Positions 1 to 7,835 of a stretch of DNA of 12,619 bases are shown here, one piece after another (position 1 is the first letter of the stretch; each line of letters starts with the position of its first letter). The notes beneath the pieces are model-generated. The model was not told where the DNA came from, made no database searches, and saw nothing but the letters and a program-made list of their open reading frames with translations. The DNA is from Cyclobacteriaceae bacterium (GTDB taxonomy: Bacteria; Bacteroidota; Bacteroidia; Cytophagales; Cyclobacteriaceae). Location: the NCBI GenBank assembly GCA_025455225.1, contig JALOMY010000040.1, forward strand, positions 1 to 12,619, read 5' to 3'. The translations under genes were made by a program, and so were the position numbers.

Positions 1-105
1 GGTTATCTTTCGAATACAAAAGAAGAAAAGGAATTGAATGATCCGTCTGTGCAGGAATATATTGCCTCAGCAATATACCGGGCCATTCGGGATTACAAAG
101 ATTAA
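1..105 (+). CDS. N-acetylmuramoyl-L-alanine amidase, C-terminal end (partial)
   Basis: The window opens inside a reading frame that gives 34 residues ending in TAA at 103-105. The visible part begins GYLSNTKEEKELN and continues into a helix containing IASAIYRAI. This matches the end of Amidase_3 (zinc-dependent peptidoglycan amidase) domains, where a G-F/Y-L-S-N...E...L segment is followed by an 'IA.AIY.AI' helix. Such enzymes cleave the amide bond between MurNAc and the stem peptide in the periplasm. Catalytic zinc ligands lie upstream of the window and cannot be checked. The next gene, 48 bases downstream, encodes an MCE/MlaD protein, a neighbour I recall for this amidase in Bacteroidota. 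The assignment rests on a short tail only. Confidence 0.65.
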   Translation, partial: GYLSNTKEEKELNDPSVQEYIASAIYRAIRDYKD

Positions 106-153
106 CCCAAGCTACCGAAACCCCGGCAATTCAATCTACGTCAACCCAGCTGT

Positions 154-1107
154 ATGAAAGTATCCAAAGAAGTACGTGTAGGCCTTTTTATGGTTGTTTC
201 GTTGGTGTTACTGTATTTCGGTTTCAATTTTCTTAAAGGCATTGATTTTCTTTCTTCCCGTACCAAATATTATGCGATCTATGAAAATGTAGATCAGCTT
301 ATGCCTTCTAACCAGATTTACCTGAATGGAGTCTCAGTCGGGCGGGTCAGTAATATCCAGATTCAACAGGCAAGGAACCGAGTTGTGGTTGAAATGGAAA
401 TTGATTCGTATGTGATGCTCGGAGATTCTTCGGTTGCTATACTGAATGGAGATTTTCTCGGCACAAAATTTATCCAGTTGAATATTGGAAAAATCAATGA
501 ACGCTTAAATCCGAAAGACACTTTGTTGTCAACCGTTGCCAAAGGCATTACTGCATTTCTTGAAGAGAGTGCGGCCCCGGTGGCCGATAACCTCCAGTCA
601 ACACTTCGTAAACTCAATACTATTCTGGATAATCTTTCCAGAAATTCTCAAAAGATTGATGCCATCTTTGATGATTTCAGTTCAACACCTGCCCTGGTCA
701 ATTCCACCATTGCAAATGCCAATAGCAAAATCACCGGCATGTCAGACAGCATTCAGTCATTAACCGGTAACATCAACAAGACATTACGGGGTCTTGATCC
801 TACCCTAAAGAATTTTAATGCATTATCAGACTCTTTAAAATCCGTTGAGGTTAATGCAACATTAACTAAACTAAAGGAAACACTCGACCAGATTAACCAG
901 ACGCTAGCCCGGTTTGGAAAGGGCGATAATACCGTAAGCCGTTTAATGACGGAAGATTCACTTTATGTTAATCTGAATAAAATGATCAAGTCATTGGATT
1001 CTTTGGCCGTGCATTTAAATGAAAATCCAAAGCATTTTCTGGCTCCTTTGGGCAAGAGTCAGAAAAAGATTCAACGGGATCTGGAAAAGCAGCGAAAAGA
1101 AGACTAA
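154..1107 (+). CDS. MlaD/MCE-family lipid transport protein
   Basis: A 317-residue protein with one N-terminal membrane helix (about residues 8-28, rich in V/L/F) following a short basic start. A single MCE domain follows (about 37-115), recognisable from 'YENVDQLMPSNQIYLNGVSV' and the closing 'LGTKFIQLNIG'. The remaining 180 residues are helical, with many Asn/Leu/Ser-rich segments and a very basic C-terminus. MCE proteins of the MlaD type are inner-membrane-anchored, substrate-binding components of ABC-type systems that move phospholipids between the membranes. The MlaE permease and MlaF ATPase are not in this window. It lies between an amidase and a carboxylase subunit, 19 bases before the latter, so co-transcription is likely. 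The family is secure; the transported lipid is unknown. Confidence 0.88.
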   Translation: MKVSKEVRVGLFMVVSLVLLYFGFNFLKGIDFLSSRTKYYAIYENVDQLMPSNQIYLNGVSVGRVSNIQIQQARNRVVVEMEIDSYVMLGDSSVAILNGDFLGTKFIQLNIGKINERLNPKDTLLSTVAKGITAFLEESAAPVADNLQSTLRKLNTILDNLSRNSQKIDAIFDDFSSTPALVNSTIANANSKITGMSDSIQSLTGNINKTLRGLDPTLKNFNALSDSLKSVEVNATLTKLKETLDQINQTLARFGKGDNTVSRLMTEDSLYVNLNKMIKSLDSLAVHLNENPKHFLAPLGKSQKKIQRDLEKQRKED

Positions 1108-1126
1108 TGTGGATTAATTTCGCGTC

Positions 1127-2761
1127 ATGCCCCAGAAAGATCTTGAATTCAATAAAAACGAAGACCAGTACAAGCAGTTGATCGATCGATTGCGTTCGCG
1201 TGAAGTCAAAACAAGGCTGGGCGGAGGTAATAAGAAAATTGATGAGCAGCATCAAAAGGGCAAACTGACGGCCCGCGAACGAATTGAATATCTTATTGAC
1301 AAGGGTTCGTCATTTCTTGAAATCGGTTTGTTTGCCGGGGAGGGAATGTACGAGGAGTATGGCGGATGTCCATCGGCCGGTGTGGTCACCGGATTAGGAT
1401 ATATACAGGGACGTCAATGCGCTATTGTTGCCAACGATGCAACTGTAAAAGCCGGTGCGTGGTTTCCGATTACGGCCAAGAAAAATCTCCGCATCCAGGA
1501 GATTGCCATGGAAAACCGTTTACCCATTGTTTATCTCGTAGACAGTGCAGGTGTATTTCTTCCCATGCAGGATGAAATCTTTCCCGACAAAGAACATTTC
1601 GGGCGTCAGTTCAGGAATAATGCCAGGATGTCGTCAATGGGAATTGTACAGATTGCTGCCATTATGGGAAGTTGTGTAGCGGGTGGTGCCTATCTCCCTA
1701 TCATGTCGGATGAAGCCATGATAGTCGACAAAACAGGTTCAATTTTTCTGGCGGGTTCTTACCTGGTGAAAGCGGCCATTGGGGAAGACATTGACAATGA
1801 AACCCTGGGAGGCGCAACAACGCATTGTGAAATTTCAGGAGTTACAGATAATAAATTTCCCAACGACCAGGCATGCCTGGATTACATTCGATCATTATTC
1901 GACAAACTGGGTCACACCGGGAAAGCCGGCTTTAATCGTATTGCACCTTCTTTGCCTAAGGAAGATCCATCTGAAATTTATGGATTGATTCCTTCTGATC
2001 GTGTAAAACCTTACGATACCCTGGAAATCATTAAGCGATTGGTGGATGATTCCCAATTCGATGAATACAAGGAATTATATGGCAAAACCCTGATTTGTGG
2101 AACTGCACGAATTGACGGTTGGGCCGTTGGTATTATTGCCAATCAGCGAAAAGTGGTTAAGACCAGGAAAGGTGAGATGCAGATGGGCGGTGTTATTTAT
2201 TCAGACTCTGCTGATAAAGCGGCACGGTTTATTATGAACTGTAACCAGCGAAGAATTCCTTTATTGTTTATTCAGGATGTGAGCGGGTTTATGGTTGGGA
2301 GTAAAGCAGAGCATGGTGGTATAATTAAAGACGGGGCGAAGATGGTCAATGCCATGGCTAATTCGACTGTACCTAAATTTACCCTCATCATAGGCAATTC
2401 ATATGGTGCAGGAAATTATGCCATGTGTGGTAAAGCATACGATCCGCGATTAATCTTTGCCTGGCCAACGGCTCAGATTGCCGTGATGAGTGGGGCATCT
2501 GCGGCCAAAACCCTGCTGCAAATCCGGGTCAACGCGCTGAAAGCACAAGGGAAAGAAATTACCGGGGACGAGGAGAAATCTTTATTGAAGGAAATTACCG
2601 ATCGGTACAACGACCAGTTAAGTCCGTATTATGCGGCATCAAGGTTGTGGGTGGATGGTGTAATTGATCCATTGGAAACACGGAAGGTTATATCCATGGG
2701 GATTGAGGCGGCCAACCATGCACCGGTGGAACGGTTTAACGTGGGGGTAATACAGACATGA
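1127..2761 (+). CDS. Acyl-CoA carboxylase, carboxyltransferase (beta) subunit, methylcrotonyl-CoA type
   Basis: A 544-residue protein of the biotin-dependent carboxyltransferase family, with N-terminal and C-terminal crotonase-like halves. It transfers CO2 from carboxybiotin to an acyl-CoA in the cytoplasm. The two oxyanion-hole glycine motifs are visible: GSCVAGGAY at about 181-189 and GNSYGAGNYAMCG at about 423-435. The N-terminal 'KLTARERIEYLID' and the 'FPDKEHFGRQF' segment are also typical. The NYAMCG run and the C-terminal 'SPYYAASRLWVDGVIDP' resemble methylcrotonyl-CoA carboxylase beta (leucine breakdown) more than propionyl-CoA or acetyl-CoA carboxylases. Substrate remains inferred. 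No biotin carboxylase or biotin carrier subunit is encoded here, so its partner must lie elsewhere. Its stop overlaps the next start in an ATGA. Confidence 0.9.
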   Translation: MPQKDLEFNKNEDQYKQLIDRLRSREVKTRLGGGNKKIDEQHQKGKLTARERIEYLIDKGSSFLEIGLFAGEGMYEEYGGCPSAGVVTGLGYIQGRQCAIVANDATVKAGAWFPITAKKNLRIQEIAMENRLPIVYLVDSAGVFLPMQDEIFPDKEHFGRQFRNNARMSSMGIVQIAAIMGSCVAGGAYLPIMSDEAMIVDKTGSIFLAGSYLVKAAIGEDIDNETLGGATTHCEISGVTDNKFPNDQACLDYIRSLFDKLGHTGKAGFNRIAPSLPKEDPSEIYGLIPSDRVKPYDTLEIIKRLVDDSQFDEYKELYGKTLICGTARIDGWAVGIIANQRKVVKTRKGEMQMGGVIYSDSADKAARFIMNCNQRRIPLLFIQDVSGFMVGSKAEHGGIIKDGAKMVNAMANSTVPKFTLIIGNSYGAGNYAMCGKAYDPRLIFAWPTAQIAVMSGASAAKTLLQIRVNALKAQGKEITGDEEKSLLKEITDRYNDQLSPYYAASRLWVDGVIDPLETRKVISMGIEAANHAPVERFNVGVIQT

Positions 2762-3612
2762 TGAGCGATAAAGAACTTAAAGCGCTTGTTTCACTGCTCG
2801 ATGATGATGATGAGCAGGTAGTAACGCATGTAGTTGATAAAATCAAAACACTGGGTAAGGATGTAATTCCATACCTGGAAAAGGAATGGGAGAATAATTT
2901 CAATCCACAGGTACAGCAAAAGATTGAATCCTTGATTCATGATCTTCAGTTGGAGCTGTTAAAACAGCGGTTTAAGCAGTGGTATGAAAGTGAAGACCAG
3001 GATTTACTGAAAGGATTATGGCTGATTGCCACGTATCAATATCCTGACCTTGAGTTGGAAACGCTTAAACAGGAACTGGAGCAAATCTATTATGAGGCCT
3101 GGCTTGAGTTCAAACCCGACCTTTATGCGTATGACCAGGTAAAGGTTTTAAACGGGGTACTTTTTAATAAGCTTCGGTTTACGGCCAACACGAAGAATTT
3201 TCATTCTCCGGGTAATTCCATGATCAACGTGGTTCTTGAAACACGTAAGGGTAATCCCATATCACTTTGTGTTATCTACATGATGGTCGCCCAGAAATTA
3301 AAATTACCTGTACACGGTGTGAATCTTCCCAATCTCTTCGTGCTGACGTACAAAGACAATACAAACCAGTTTTACATCAATGCCTTCAATAAAGGATTGA
3401 TATTTTCACGCCAGGATATTGAGAATTACATTCATGAACTTCGGCTTACTCCTCAGCCTTCTTTCTTTGAGCCCTGTTCGAACCTGGAAATTATCAGAAG
3501 GGTTCTGCGTAACCTGATTATGTCGTTTGATAAAATGGGTGAACATGGGAAAGCCGAAGAAGTCAAGGAAGTTCTGCTGATAATTTCAGACGGAAACGAC
3601 CTGGGTGTTTAA
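2758..3612 (+). CDS. SirB1-like transglutaminase-fold protein (Transglut_core2)
   Basis: A 284-residue protein. Residues 1-70 are helical and HEAT-like, with an acidic LLDDDDE stretch. Residues about 80-270 match the SirB1/Transglut_core2 family, seen as 'NSMINVVLETRKGNPISLC', then 'LKLPVHGVNLP' and 'FYINAFNKG'. The molecular function of this family is poorly known and it is generally assumed not to be a working transglutaminase. Compared with the family pattern, the Cys position is kept (C171). The usual His of the 'P-x-H-F' motif is Leu193, and the Asp of the 'IDPFN' motif is Asn208, so a Cys-His-Asp triad cannot form. The start overlaps the carboxylase stop in ATGA, which implies translational coupling; a second ATG follows immediately at 2761. 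The gene ends tail-to-tail with the next gene, their stop codons sharing bases. Confidence 0.8.
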   Translation: MMSDKELKALVSLLDDDDEQVVTHVVDKIKTLGKDVIPYLEKEWENNFNPQVQQKIESLIHDLQLELLKQRFKQWYESEDQDLLKGLWLIATYQYPDLELETLKQELEQIYYEAWLEFKPDLYAYDQVKVLNGVLFNKLRFTANTKNFHSPGNSMINVVLETRKGNPISLCVIYMMVAQKLKLPVHGVNLPNLFVLTYKDNTNQFYINAFNKGLIFSRQDIENYIHELRLTPQPSFFEPCSNLEIIRRVLRNLIMSFDKMGEHGKAEEVKEVLLIISDGNDLGV

Positions 3613-4202
3613 TTTCTCCGGATGCTGCATCCAACCGGCCGTGTCTCTGCCGGTTCAATTTTTTCACCGGCAAGTAATTGGTCTATGGCATCCTTCAGGT
3701 AGTGCTCCGTAACATCCGATTCTGATTGTGCATTGTTGTCAATCATACCATGATAGACAACTGAAAATTTCGCTGAGGCATTTTTTAGCAAAAAAACTTC
3801 CGGGCTTTTACGGGCATTAAATTGTGTAAGTACCTGCTGTTTCTTATCCGCCAGGTATGGCACCTGCAGGTTTTGTTCGTTTGCATACTGGCTCATCACC
3901 TCCTCACTTTCTTCCGTTTCCGGATGTGAATTCACCAGTAGAATTTGAATCCTGCCTGAATAGATTTCCGAGAGATTTTTTATTCGATTGATATAGTATT
4001 GGTCGAAGGGGCACGAATTACTGGTGAATATTATGGCAACACCTTTCAGTGAAGAGAATTGATTAAGGTTTACTGATTTTCTGTCTCGTACATCCGTGAG
4101 TGAAAAATTTTGGATTTCCTGTGCCTTGAGAAAGGTTGTTACCAGCACACACAACAGCATGCATATAATTCTTAACGTTCTATAAGGTGTACACAAGTGC
4201 AT
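3609..4202 (-). CDS. Secreted peroxiredoxin/thioredoxin-like protein (PRX_like1 type)
   Basis: A 197-residue protein with an N-terminal signal peptide (hydrophobic stretch about 11-26, probable cleavage after FLKA at 27), so it is likely periplasmic. The body has the AhpC/TSA-thioredoxin fold. 'VAIIFTSNSCPFDQYY' carries the active-site-position Cys64, 'ILLVNSHPETEESEEVMSQY' and 'QVLTQFNARKSPEVFLL' follow, and the C-terminus has 'ETRPVGCSIRR' with Cys192. The ETKPVGCSIKW-like ending is characteristic of the PRX_like1 thioredoxin subfamily. It lacks the CxxC of thioredoxins, so reaction and partner are unknown; Cys64 and Cys192 could form a redox pair. The start overlaps the end of the upstream phosphopantetheinyl transferase by 23 bases. 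A later Met at residue 15 would leave too short a signal sequence, so the longer start is preferred. Confidence 0.8.
   Translation of the reverse strand: MHLCTPYRTLRIICMLLCVLVTTFLKAQEIQNFSLTDVRDRKSVNLNQFSSLKGVAIIFTSNSCPFDQYYINRIKNLSEIYSGRIQILLVNSHPETEESEEVMSQYANEQNLQVPYLADKKQQVLTQFNARKSPEVFLLKNASAKFSVVYHGMIDNNAQSESDVTEHYLKDAIDQLLAGEKIEPAETRPVGCSIRRN
3633..3664 (+). terminator. Probable intrinsic terminator for the upstream + strand genes
   Basis: An inverted repeat AACCGGC (3633-3639) and GCCGGTT (3649-3655) encloses a nine-base loop. After three bases it is followed by six Ts (3659-3664). It begins 21 bases after the stop of the transglutaminase-fold gene and lies inside the 3' end of the opposing redoxin gene, so its sequence also codes for protein on the other strand. 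A smaller hairpin, GGATG-CTG-CATCC (3620-3632), sits just before it. The T-run is separated from the stem, which weakens the prediction. Confidence 0.5.
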
Positions 4203-4803
4203 AGTCGGTGGATAACTGATAATGAAGAGAATATTCCGAAACTTGGTTGTTCTTAATAATCCTGCCTGCCAACGTACCCTTTTCCTTCAGAAAGAATGGA
4301 TTAATCCGGATGTTTTCTGAAAACGAAAGATCCTTTTTACCATACACTTTCACTAACGATTCTTTGGCACACCAGTACAGCGTTAATTTCACCGGATCCT
4401 GACCGGCATCGGTTAATTCATCCTTGTTTAAAATGCGGGGAGCTATACGGATTAGCTTGGTTTTAATTTGTTCCAGATCTATTCCAACCGGTTTGGTTTT
4501 ATCGAGTATAGCGGTTACATAGGGATACGAATGACTCAATGATAACTCGATTGCATGGTTGATAAAGTAAGGTTTGCCGTGGTCATCCTTAATTAAACCC
4601 TGGTAAAAATATCCAAGACCATTCATCAGTGATTGAATTAACAACCGCCCCGAATAGAATTCAAGTCTTTTAATCGGGTGCTTTATGCTTTCTGGAATTG
4701 GATCAATTGACCCGATTTGGTCCGCTAATTCTGCTTCCTGTTCTTCAATTCGCCACAGGCCCCATGCTCGATCATTGGCTATTTCCTGGTTGATAAGGGG
4801 CAT
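4180..4803 (-). CDS. 4'-phosphopantetheinyl transferase (Sfp/Gsp/HetI-like)
   Basis: A 207-residue protein of the Sfp-type superfamily, which moves the phosphopantetheine arm of CoA onto a conserved serine of carrier proteins. The family signature is intact: LSLSHS around residues 87-92; GIDLE at 107-111, providing the Mg-binding Asp109 and Glu111; and WCAKESLVKVYG at 144-155, with Glu148 and Lys152. Length is close to that of short Sfp-like enzymes. No polyketide or peptide synthetase is nearby, so it may serve the fatty acid acyl carrier protein or carriers encoded elsewhere. It is the first gene of a minus-strand pair with the redoxin gene and is transcribed divergently from the WD40 gene, with 73 bases between the two starts. 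Confidence 0.9.
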   Translation of the reverse strand: MPLINQEIANDRAWGLWRIEEQEAELADQIGSIDPIPESIKHPIKRLEFYSGRLLIQSLMNGLGYFYQGLIKDDHGKPYFINHAIELSLSHSYPYVTAILDKTKPVGIDLEQIKTKLIRIAPRILNKDELTDAGQDPVKLTLYWCAKESLVKVYGKKDLSFSENIRINPFFLKEKGTLAGRIIKNNQVSEYSLHYQLSTDYALVYTL

Positions 4804-4876
4804 GAATTAAATTTTATGGAACAATTTTAATACAATCTCTTCTAAACTTTCAGAACTTTCGGGCGGTTATCAGAAT

Positions 4877-5806
4877 ATGACAGCTGTTAAAGTAAAGCGT
4901 TTGCATAATTTTACAGGCCATCGCGACTGCATTTATACAATTCATCCTGCTGATGAGCCACATTTATTTTTCAGCGGGGCCGGTGATGGCATGATTGCTT
5001 TATGGAATTTGCTTACCCCGGATGAGGGCGATTTGATCGCCAACCTTCCTAATTCAATTTACTCGCTTCATTATCATCGGCCAACCGGCATGCTGATTGT
5101 CGGGCATAATTATAATGGCATTCATGTTCTTGACTGGAAGAATAAGAAGGAAACTGGTTCATTAAAAATGACGGATGCCGCAATTTTTGATATTCAATCC
5201 TATGGTTCACGGATCTTTGTGGGAGACAAGGAGGGATTCATCACAGAAGTAGAACTGGAAACCTTATCCATTAAAAACCGGTTCAAGGCTTCCGGCAAAA
5301 GTGTTCGTACAATTGCCATCAATGAAGTCAGTGGAGAAATGGCAGTAGGTTTTAGCGATTTTTACATCCGGGTCTACGATTTGGTTACCCTGCGTGAAAA
5401 ATATGCCTGGGAAGCCCATTCCAACTCCGTCTTTACCGTTCGTTATACACCCGATGGCCATTATTTGCTCAGCGGATCGCGGGATGCACGCCTGAAAACC
5501 TGGGATGTAAAGGCCGGGTATCTCAAGGTAGCCGAAGTGGTTGCCCATATGCATGCAATAAATCACATCGATTTTAGCCCCGATTCCAAACATTTCGTAA
5601 CTTGTAGCATGGATAAGTCCATTAAGGTGTGGAACCTGGACGAAATGAAGTTGTTGAAGGTAATTGACAAGGGGCGCCATGCCGGACACGGGACTTCCGT
5701 AAATAAACTAATCTGGACAAATTACCAGACTCAGCTGGTGAGTGCCAGTGATGACAAGACCATTTCCGTTTGGAAAATAGATTTTAATAACGGCCTTGAC
5801 GCATAA
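4877..5806 (+). CDS. WD40 repeat beta-propeller protein
   Basis: A 309-residue protein made almost entirely of WD40 repeats, with no signal peptide or membrane helix, so probably cytoplasmic. About seven blades can be counted, beginning near residues 7, 51, 94, 134, 176, 218 and 262. The clearest repeats end in 'GDGMIALWNL', 'RDARLKTWDV', 'MDKSIKVWNL' and 'DDKTISVWKI', with GH/AH residues at blade starts; the third and fourth blades are more divergent. Seven blades would close a complete propeller. WD40 propellers are protein-binding scaffolds and no enzyme domain is fused, so its partner is not known. Its short upstream region is shared with the divergent phosphopantetheinyl transferase gene. 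A possible weak terminator overlaps its stop codon. Confidence 0.85.
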   Translation: MTAVKVKRLHNFTGHRDCIYTIHPADEPHLFFSGAGDGMIALWNLLTPDEGDLIANLPNSIYSLHYHRPTGMLIVGHNYNGIHVLDWKNKKETGSLKMTDAAIFDIQSYGSRIFVGDKEGFITEVELETLSIKNRFKASGKSVRTIAINEVSGEMAVGFSDFYIRVYDLVTLREKYAWEAHSNSVFTVRYTPDGHYLLSGSRDARLKTWDVKAGYLKVAEVVAHMHAINHIDFSPDSKHFVTCSMDKSIKVWNLDEMKLLKVIDKGRHAGHGTSVNKLIWTNYQTQLVSASDDKTISVWKIDFNNGLDA

Positions 5807-5829
5807 TTTTTTTCAGGCCTCAATTTTTT
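5792..5829 (+). terminator. Possible weak intrinsic terminator after the WD40 gene
   Basis: GGCCT(T)GA at 5792-5799 can pair with TCAGGCC at 5813-5819, with one bulged T. A run of six Ts follows at 5824-5829. The loop contains the stop codon of the WD40 gene. The stem is short and bulged, and the T-run starts four bases away, so termination may be partial. If real, it separates the WD40 gene from the following three-gene unit. Confidence 0.35.
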
Positions 5830-5848
5830 AAACTAAACGATCAGAAAA

Positions 5849-6607
5849 ATGAAAATTACACCGCTCGAAATCCGGCAAAAATCCTTTGAGAAACATTTCA
5901 GGGGCTACGATAAGGATGAAGTAAATGCATTCCTCCTTACTCTTTCTCAGGAATGGGAACGCATTCTGGATGAAAGTAAGGAATGGCGTATAAAACTGGA
6001 AGCTGCCGAACGTGAAGTAACCAAGCTTCGTGAAGTTGAAAGTTCCCTGTACAAGACCTTGAAAACAGCCGAAGATACGGGTGCCAATGTCATTGAACAG
6101 GCACGGGTTGCTGCCGATCTTCATTTGCGTGAGTCGCAACTCAAATCTGAAGAGATTCTGAATGAAGCCAAGATGAAAGCCAACGATACGATTGATGAAG
6201 CAGAACAGCGGTCGAAAATGATTCTGGCAGACATGGAAGAACGTTTGCGTACCCTGGTTGACGAGTACAAGAAAATGGAATCATCACGTGAGCATTTACT
6301 GGTTGAACTGAGGCGAATTTCTGAAGATGTACTCGAACGGATTGAGCGTGCTCACAAATCGCACACAGATTTTGATGCCGATAAGCACCTCGCTCAAACC
6401 CGTCAGGAAATCAAAAAAGTAATTTTCCCCAACCTGGAACAACGCCCGGTGTCAAACAAGCAGGAATCCGTTCAGCAATCAGTCGCAGATAAAGAACCTA
6501 TAGCTCTCAAACCCAAAGCAGAGTCACAATTGGTAATTCAACGGGAAGTTGTTGAAGTGGAGCATAAAAAGGAAAAAATCACCTCATTCTTTGACGAGAT
6601 TGGATGA
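5849..6607 (+). CDS. DivIVA-domain coiled-coil protein
   Basis: A 252-residue protein whose first 40 residues match the DivIVA N-terminal domain: 'ITPLEIRQKSFEKHFRGYDK' followed by DEVNAFL, including the G-Y-D turn at 19-21. A long charged coiled coil covers about residues 30-165, followed by a low-complexity linker and a short C-terminal 'KKEKITSFFDEIG' tail. DivIVA proteins oligomerise through the coiled coil and, in Gram-positives, bind curved inner membrane to organise poles, septa or cell-wall growth. The role in Bacteroidota is not established. It overlaps folB by four bases (ATGA at 6604-6607) and heads a three-gene unit whose members overlap one another. The family is secure; a role in envelope or division is inferred. 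Confidence 0.85.
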   Translation: MKITPLEIRQKSFEKHFRGYDKDEVNAFLLTLSQEWERILDESKEWRIKLEAAEREVTKLREVESSLYKTLKTAEDTGANVIEQARVAADLHLRESQLKSEEILNEAKMKANDTIDEAEQRSKMILADMEERLRTLVDEYKKMESSREHLLVELRRISEDVLERIERAHKSHTDFDADKHLAQTRQEIKKVIFPNLEQRPVSNKQESVQQSVADKEPIALKPKAESQLVIQREVVEVEHKKEKITSFFDEIG

Positions 6608-6969
6608 CCGGTCGAATCTCGCTTGAAGGTCTGGAGTTTCATGCCTTTCATGGCGTATATCCGCACGAGCGGGAGTCCGGAAACTGGTTTGAAGTTGATG
6701 TAACAGTTGATACAGACTTCACGCTTGCTTCGCGCACAGACGATCTCCACGGCACGGTTAATTATGAAGCGCTTTATCGCATAATTAAGAATGAAATGGA
6801 TAGGCCATCCAAGTTGCTCGAAACCGTGGCGAGCCATATTCTGGATGATATCATGCGGGAATTACCGGTGGTGCAGCGTGCGGAACTGAAAATTTCCAAA
6901 ATCAATCCTCCCATTGGTGGTAAATGCAAGAAGGCCAGCGTTGTTGTTGTCCGTAACCGTAATTCATGA
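6604..6969 (+). CDS. folB: Dihydroneopterin aldolase (folate biosynthesis)
   Basis: A 121-residue protein of normal family length. It converts 7,8-dihydroneopterin to 6-hydroxymethyl-7,8-dihydropterin and glycolaldehyde in cytoplasmic folate synthesis, usually as an octamer. Key residues are visible: Glu22 in 'FHAFHGVYPHERESGNWFEV', Tyr54 in TVNYEALY, Glu73 in LLETVA (pterin-anchoring glutamate) and Lys99 in 'ISKINPPIGG', the likely catalytic lysine. It overlaps the DivIVA-like gene and the ChaN-family gene by four bases each (ATGA junctions at both ends), so the three genes are almost certainly co-transcribed and translationally coupled. No other folate gene is present in the window. Confidence 0.93.
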   Translation: MTGRISLEGLEFHAFHGVYPHERESGNWFEVDVTVDTDFTLASRTDDLHGTVNYEALYRIIKNEMDRPSKLLETVASHILDDIMRELPVVQRAELKISKINPPIGGKCKKASVVVVRNRNS

Positions 6970-7826
6970 GATACCTCTGTATTGTTTTGTTTTTAATCCA
7001 TTGGGGAAGTGATGCGCAGGATAAACTTGCCTACCGGTTATACCAAAGCGATGGAAGAACAGTTAACTATGACGACATGATTGAATCCCTGGCCCAGGCG
7101 GAGGTAATTCTTTTTGGTGAACTTCATGATAACTCAATTAATCACTGGCTAGAACTTCAGGTTGCGAAGGATCTGATTGCGCTAAATCCCAGAATAACGC
7201 TGGGTTTCGAAATGTTTGAAGCCGATGATCAGATTGTTCTGGATGAATACCTCAGTGGCATCATTGAAGAACGGCACTTGCTGAGCGAAGCCAAGGTTTG
7301 GGATAATTATAAGAACGACTATAAACCCCTTGTTGAATTTGCCAAGGAGAATAAACTAAGGGCTATAGCAACAAATGTTCCCAGGCGATACGCCAACCTG
7401 GTTTATCGAAAAGGCATTGAATCATTAGATGGCCTGCCTGAACATGCCAGGCAATTCATCGCACCGTTACCCATCGAAATCGATCTTGAACTTCCCGGTT
7501 ATAAAAACATGATCCAGACAATGGGTGGTCATGGCGCACCCGGCAGCGGAGAAAATATTGCGAGGTCTCAGGCTGTTAAAGATGCCACCATGGCATACTT
7601 CCTGTTACAAAACCTTACGGAAGGAATTTTCATTCACTACCACGGGGCTTATCATTCACAAAACTTTGAGGGAATTATGTGGTATCTCAGGAAAGCTTCT
7701 CCAAAACTGAAAATTGTTACCATCCACCCGGTAGAACAACAATCCATCAATAAACTGGAAGAGGCAAATAAAAATACAGCCGATTACATTATTTGTATAC
7801 CGGCTGATATGAACCGAACGTACTGA
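6966..7826 (+). CDS. ChaN-family (haem-binding, Tiki/EreA-like fold) secreted protein
   Basis: A 286-residue protein with a short signal peptide (cleavage probably after SDA, residue 17). The body matches the ChaN/Cofac_haem_bdg family: 'AEVILFGELHDNSINHWLEL' with the GELHD motif at 51-55, GFEMFEADDQ near 80-89, 'LRAIATNVPRRYANLVYRKG' at 131-150 and HYHGAYH at 224-230 near the end. The founding structural example, Campylobacter ChaN, is a lipoprotein that binds haem. Here no lipobox cysteine is seen at the cleavage site, so it is probably soluble in the periplasm rather than lipidated. Its His-rich motifs suggest metal or haem binding, but no haem-uptake gene is nearby. It is the last gene of the DivIVA-folB unit and ends nine bases from the convergent lipoprotein gene. 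Confidence 0.82.
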   Translation: MRYLCIVLFLIHWGSDAQDKLAYRLYQSDGRTVNYDDMIESLAQAEVILFGELHDNSINHWLELQVAKDLIALNPRITLGFEMFEADDQIVLDEYLSGIIEERHLLSEAKVWDNYKNDYKPLVEFAKENKLRAIATNVPRRYANLVYRKGIESLDGLPEHARQFIAPLPIEIDLELPGYKNMIQTMGGHGAPGSGENIARSQAVKDATMAYFLLQNLTEGIFIHYHGAYHSQNFEGIMWYLRKASPKLKIVTIHPVEQQSINKLEEANKNTADYIICIPADMNRTY

Positions 7827-7835
7827 CTTTTCTAA

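Noticed and set aside
5264..5689. Long open frame (141 codons) antisense to the WD40 gene
   Set aside because: The + strand frame has clear WD40 repeats along its full length; the antisense frame has no family features.
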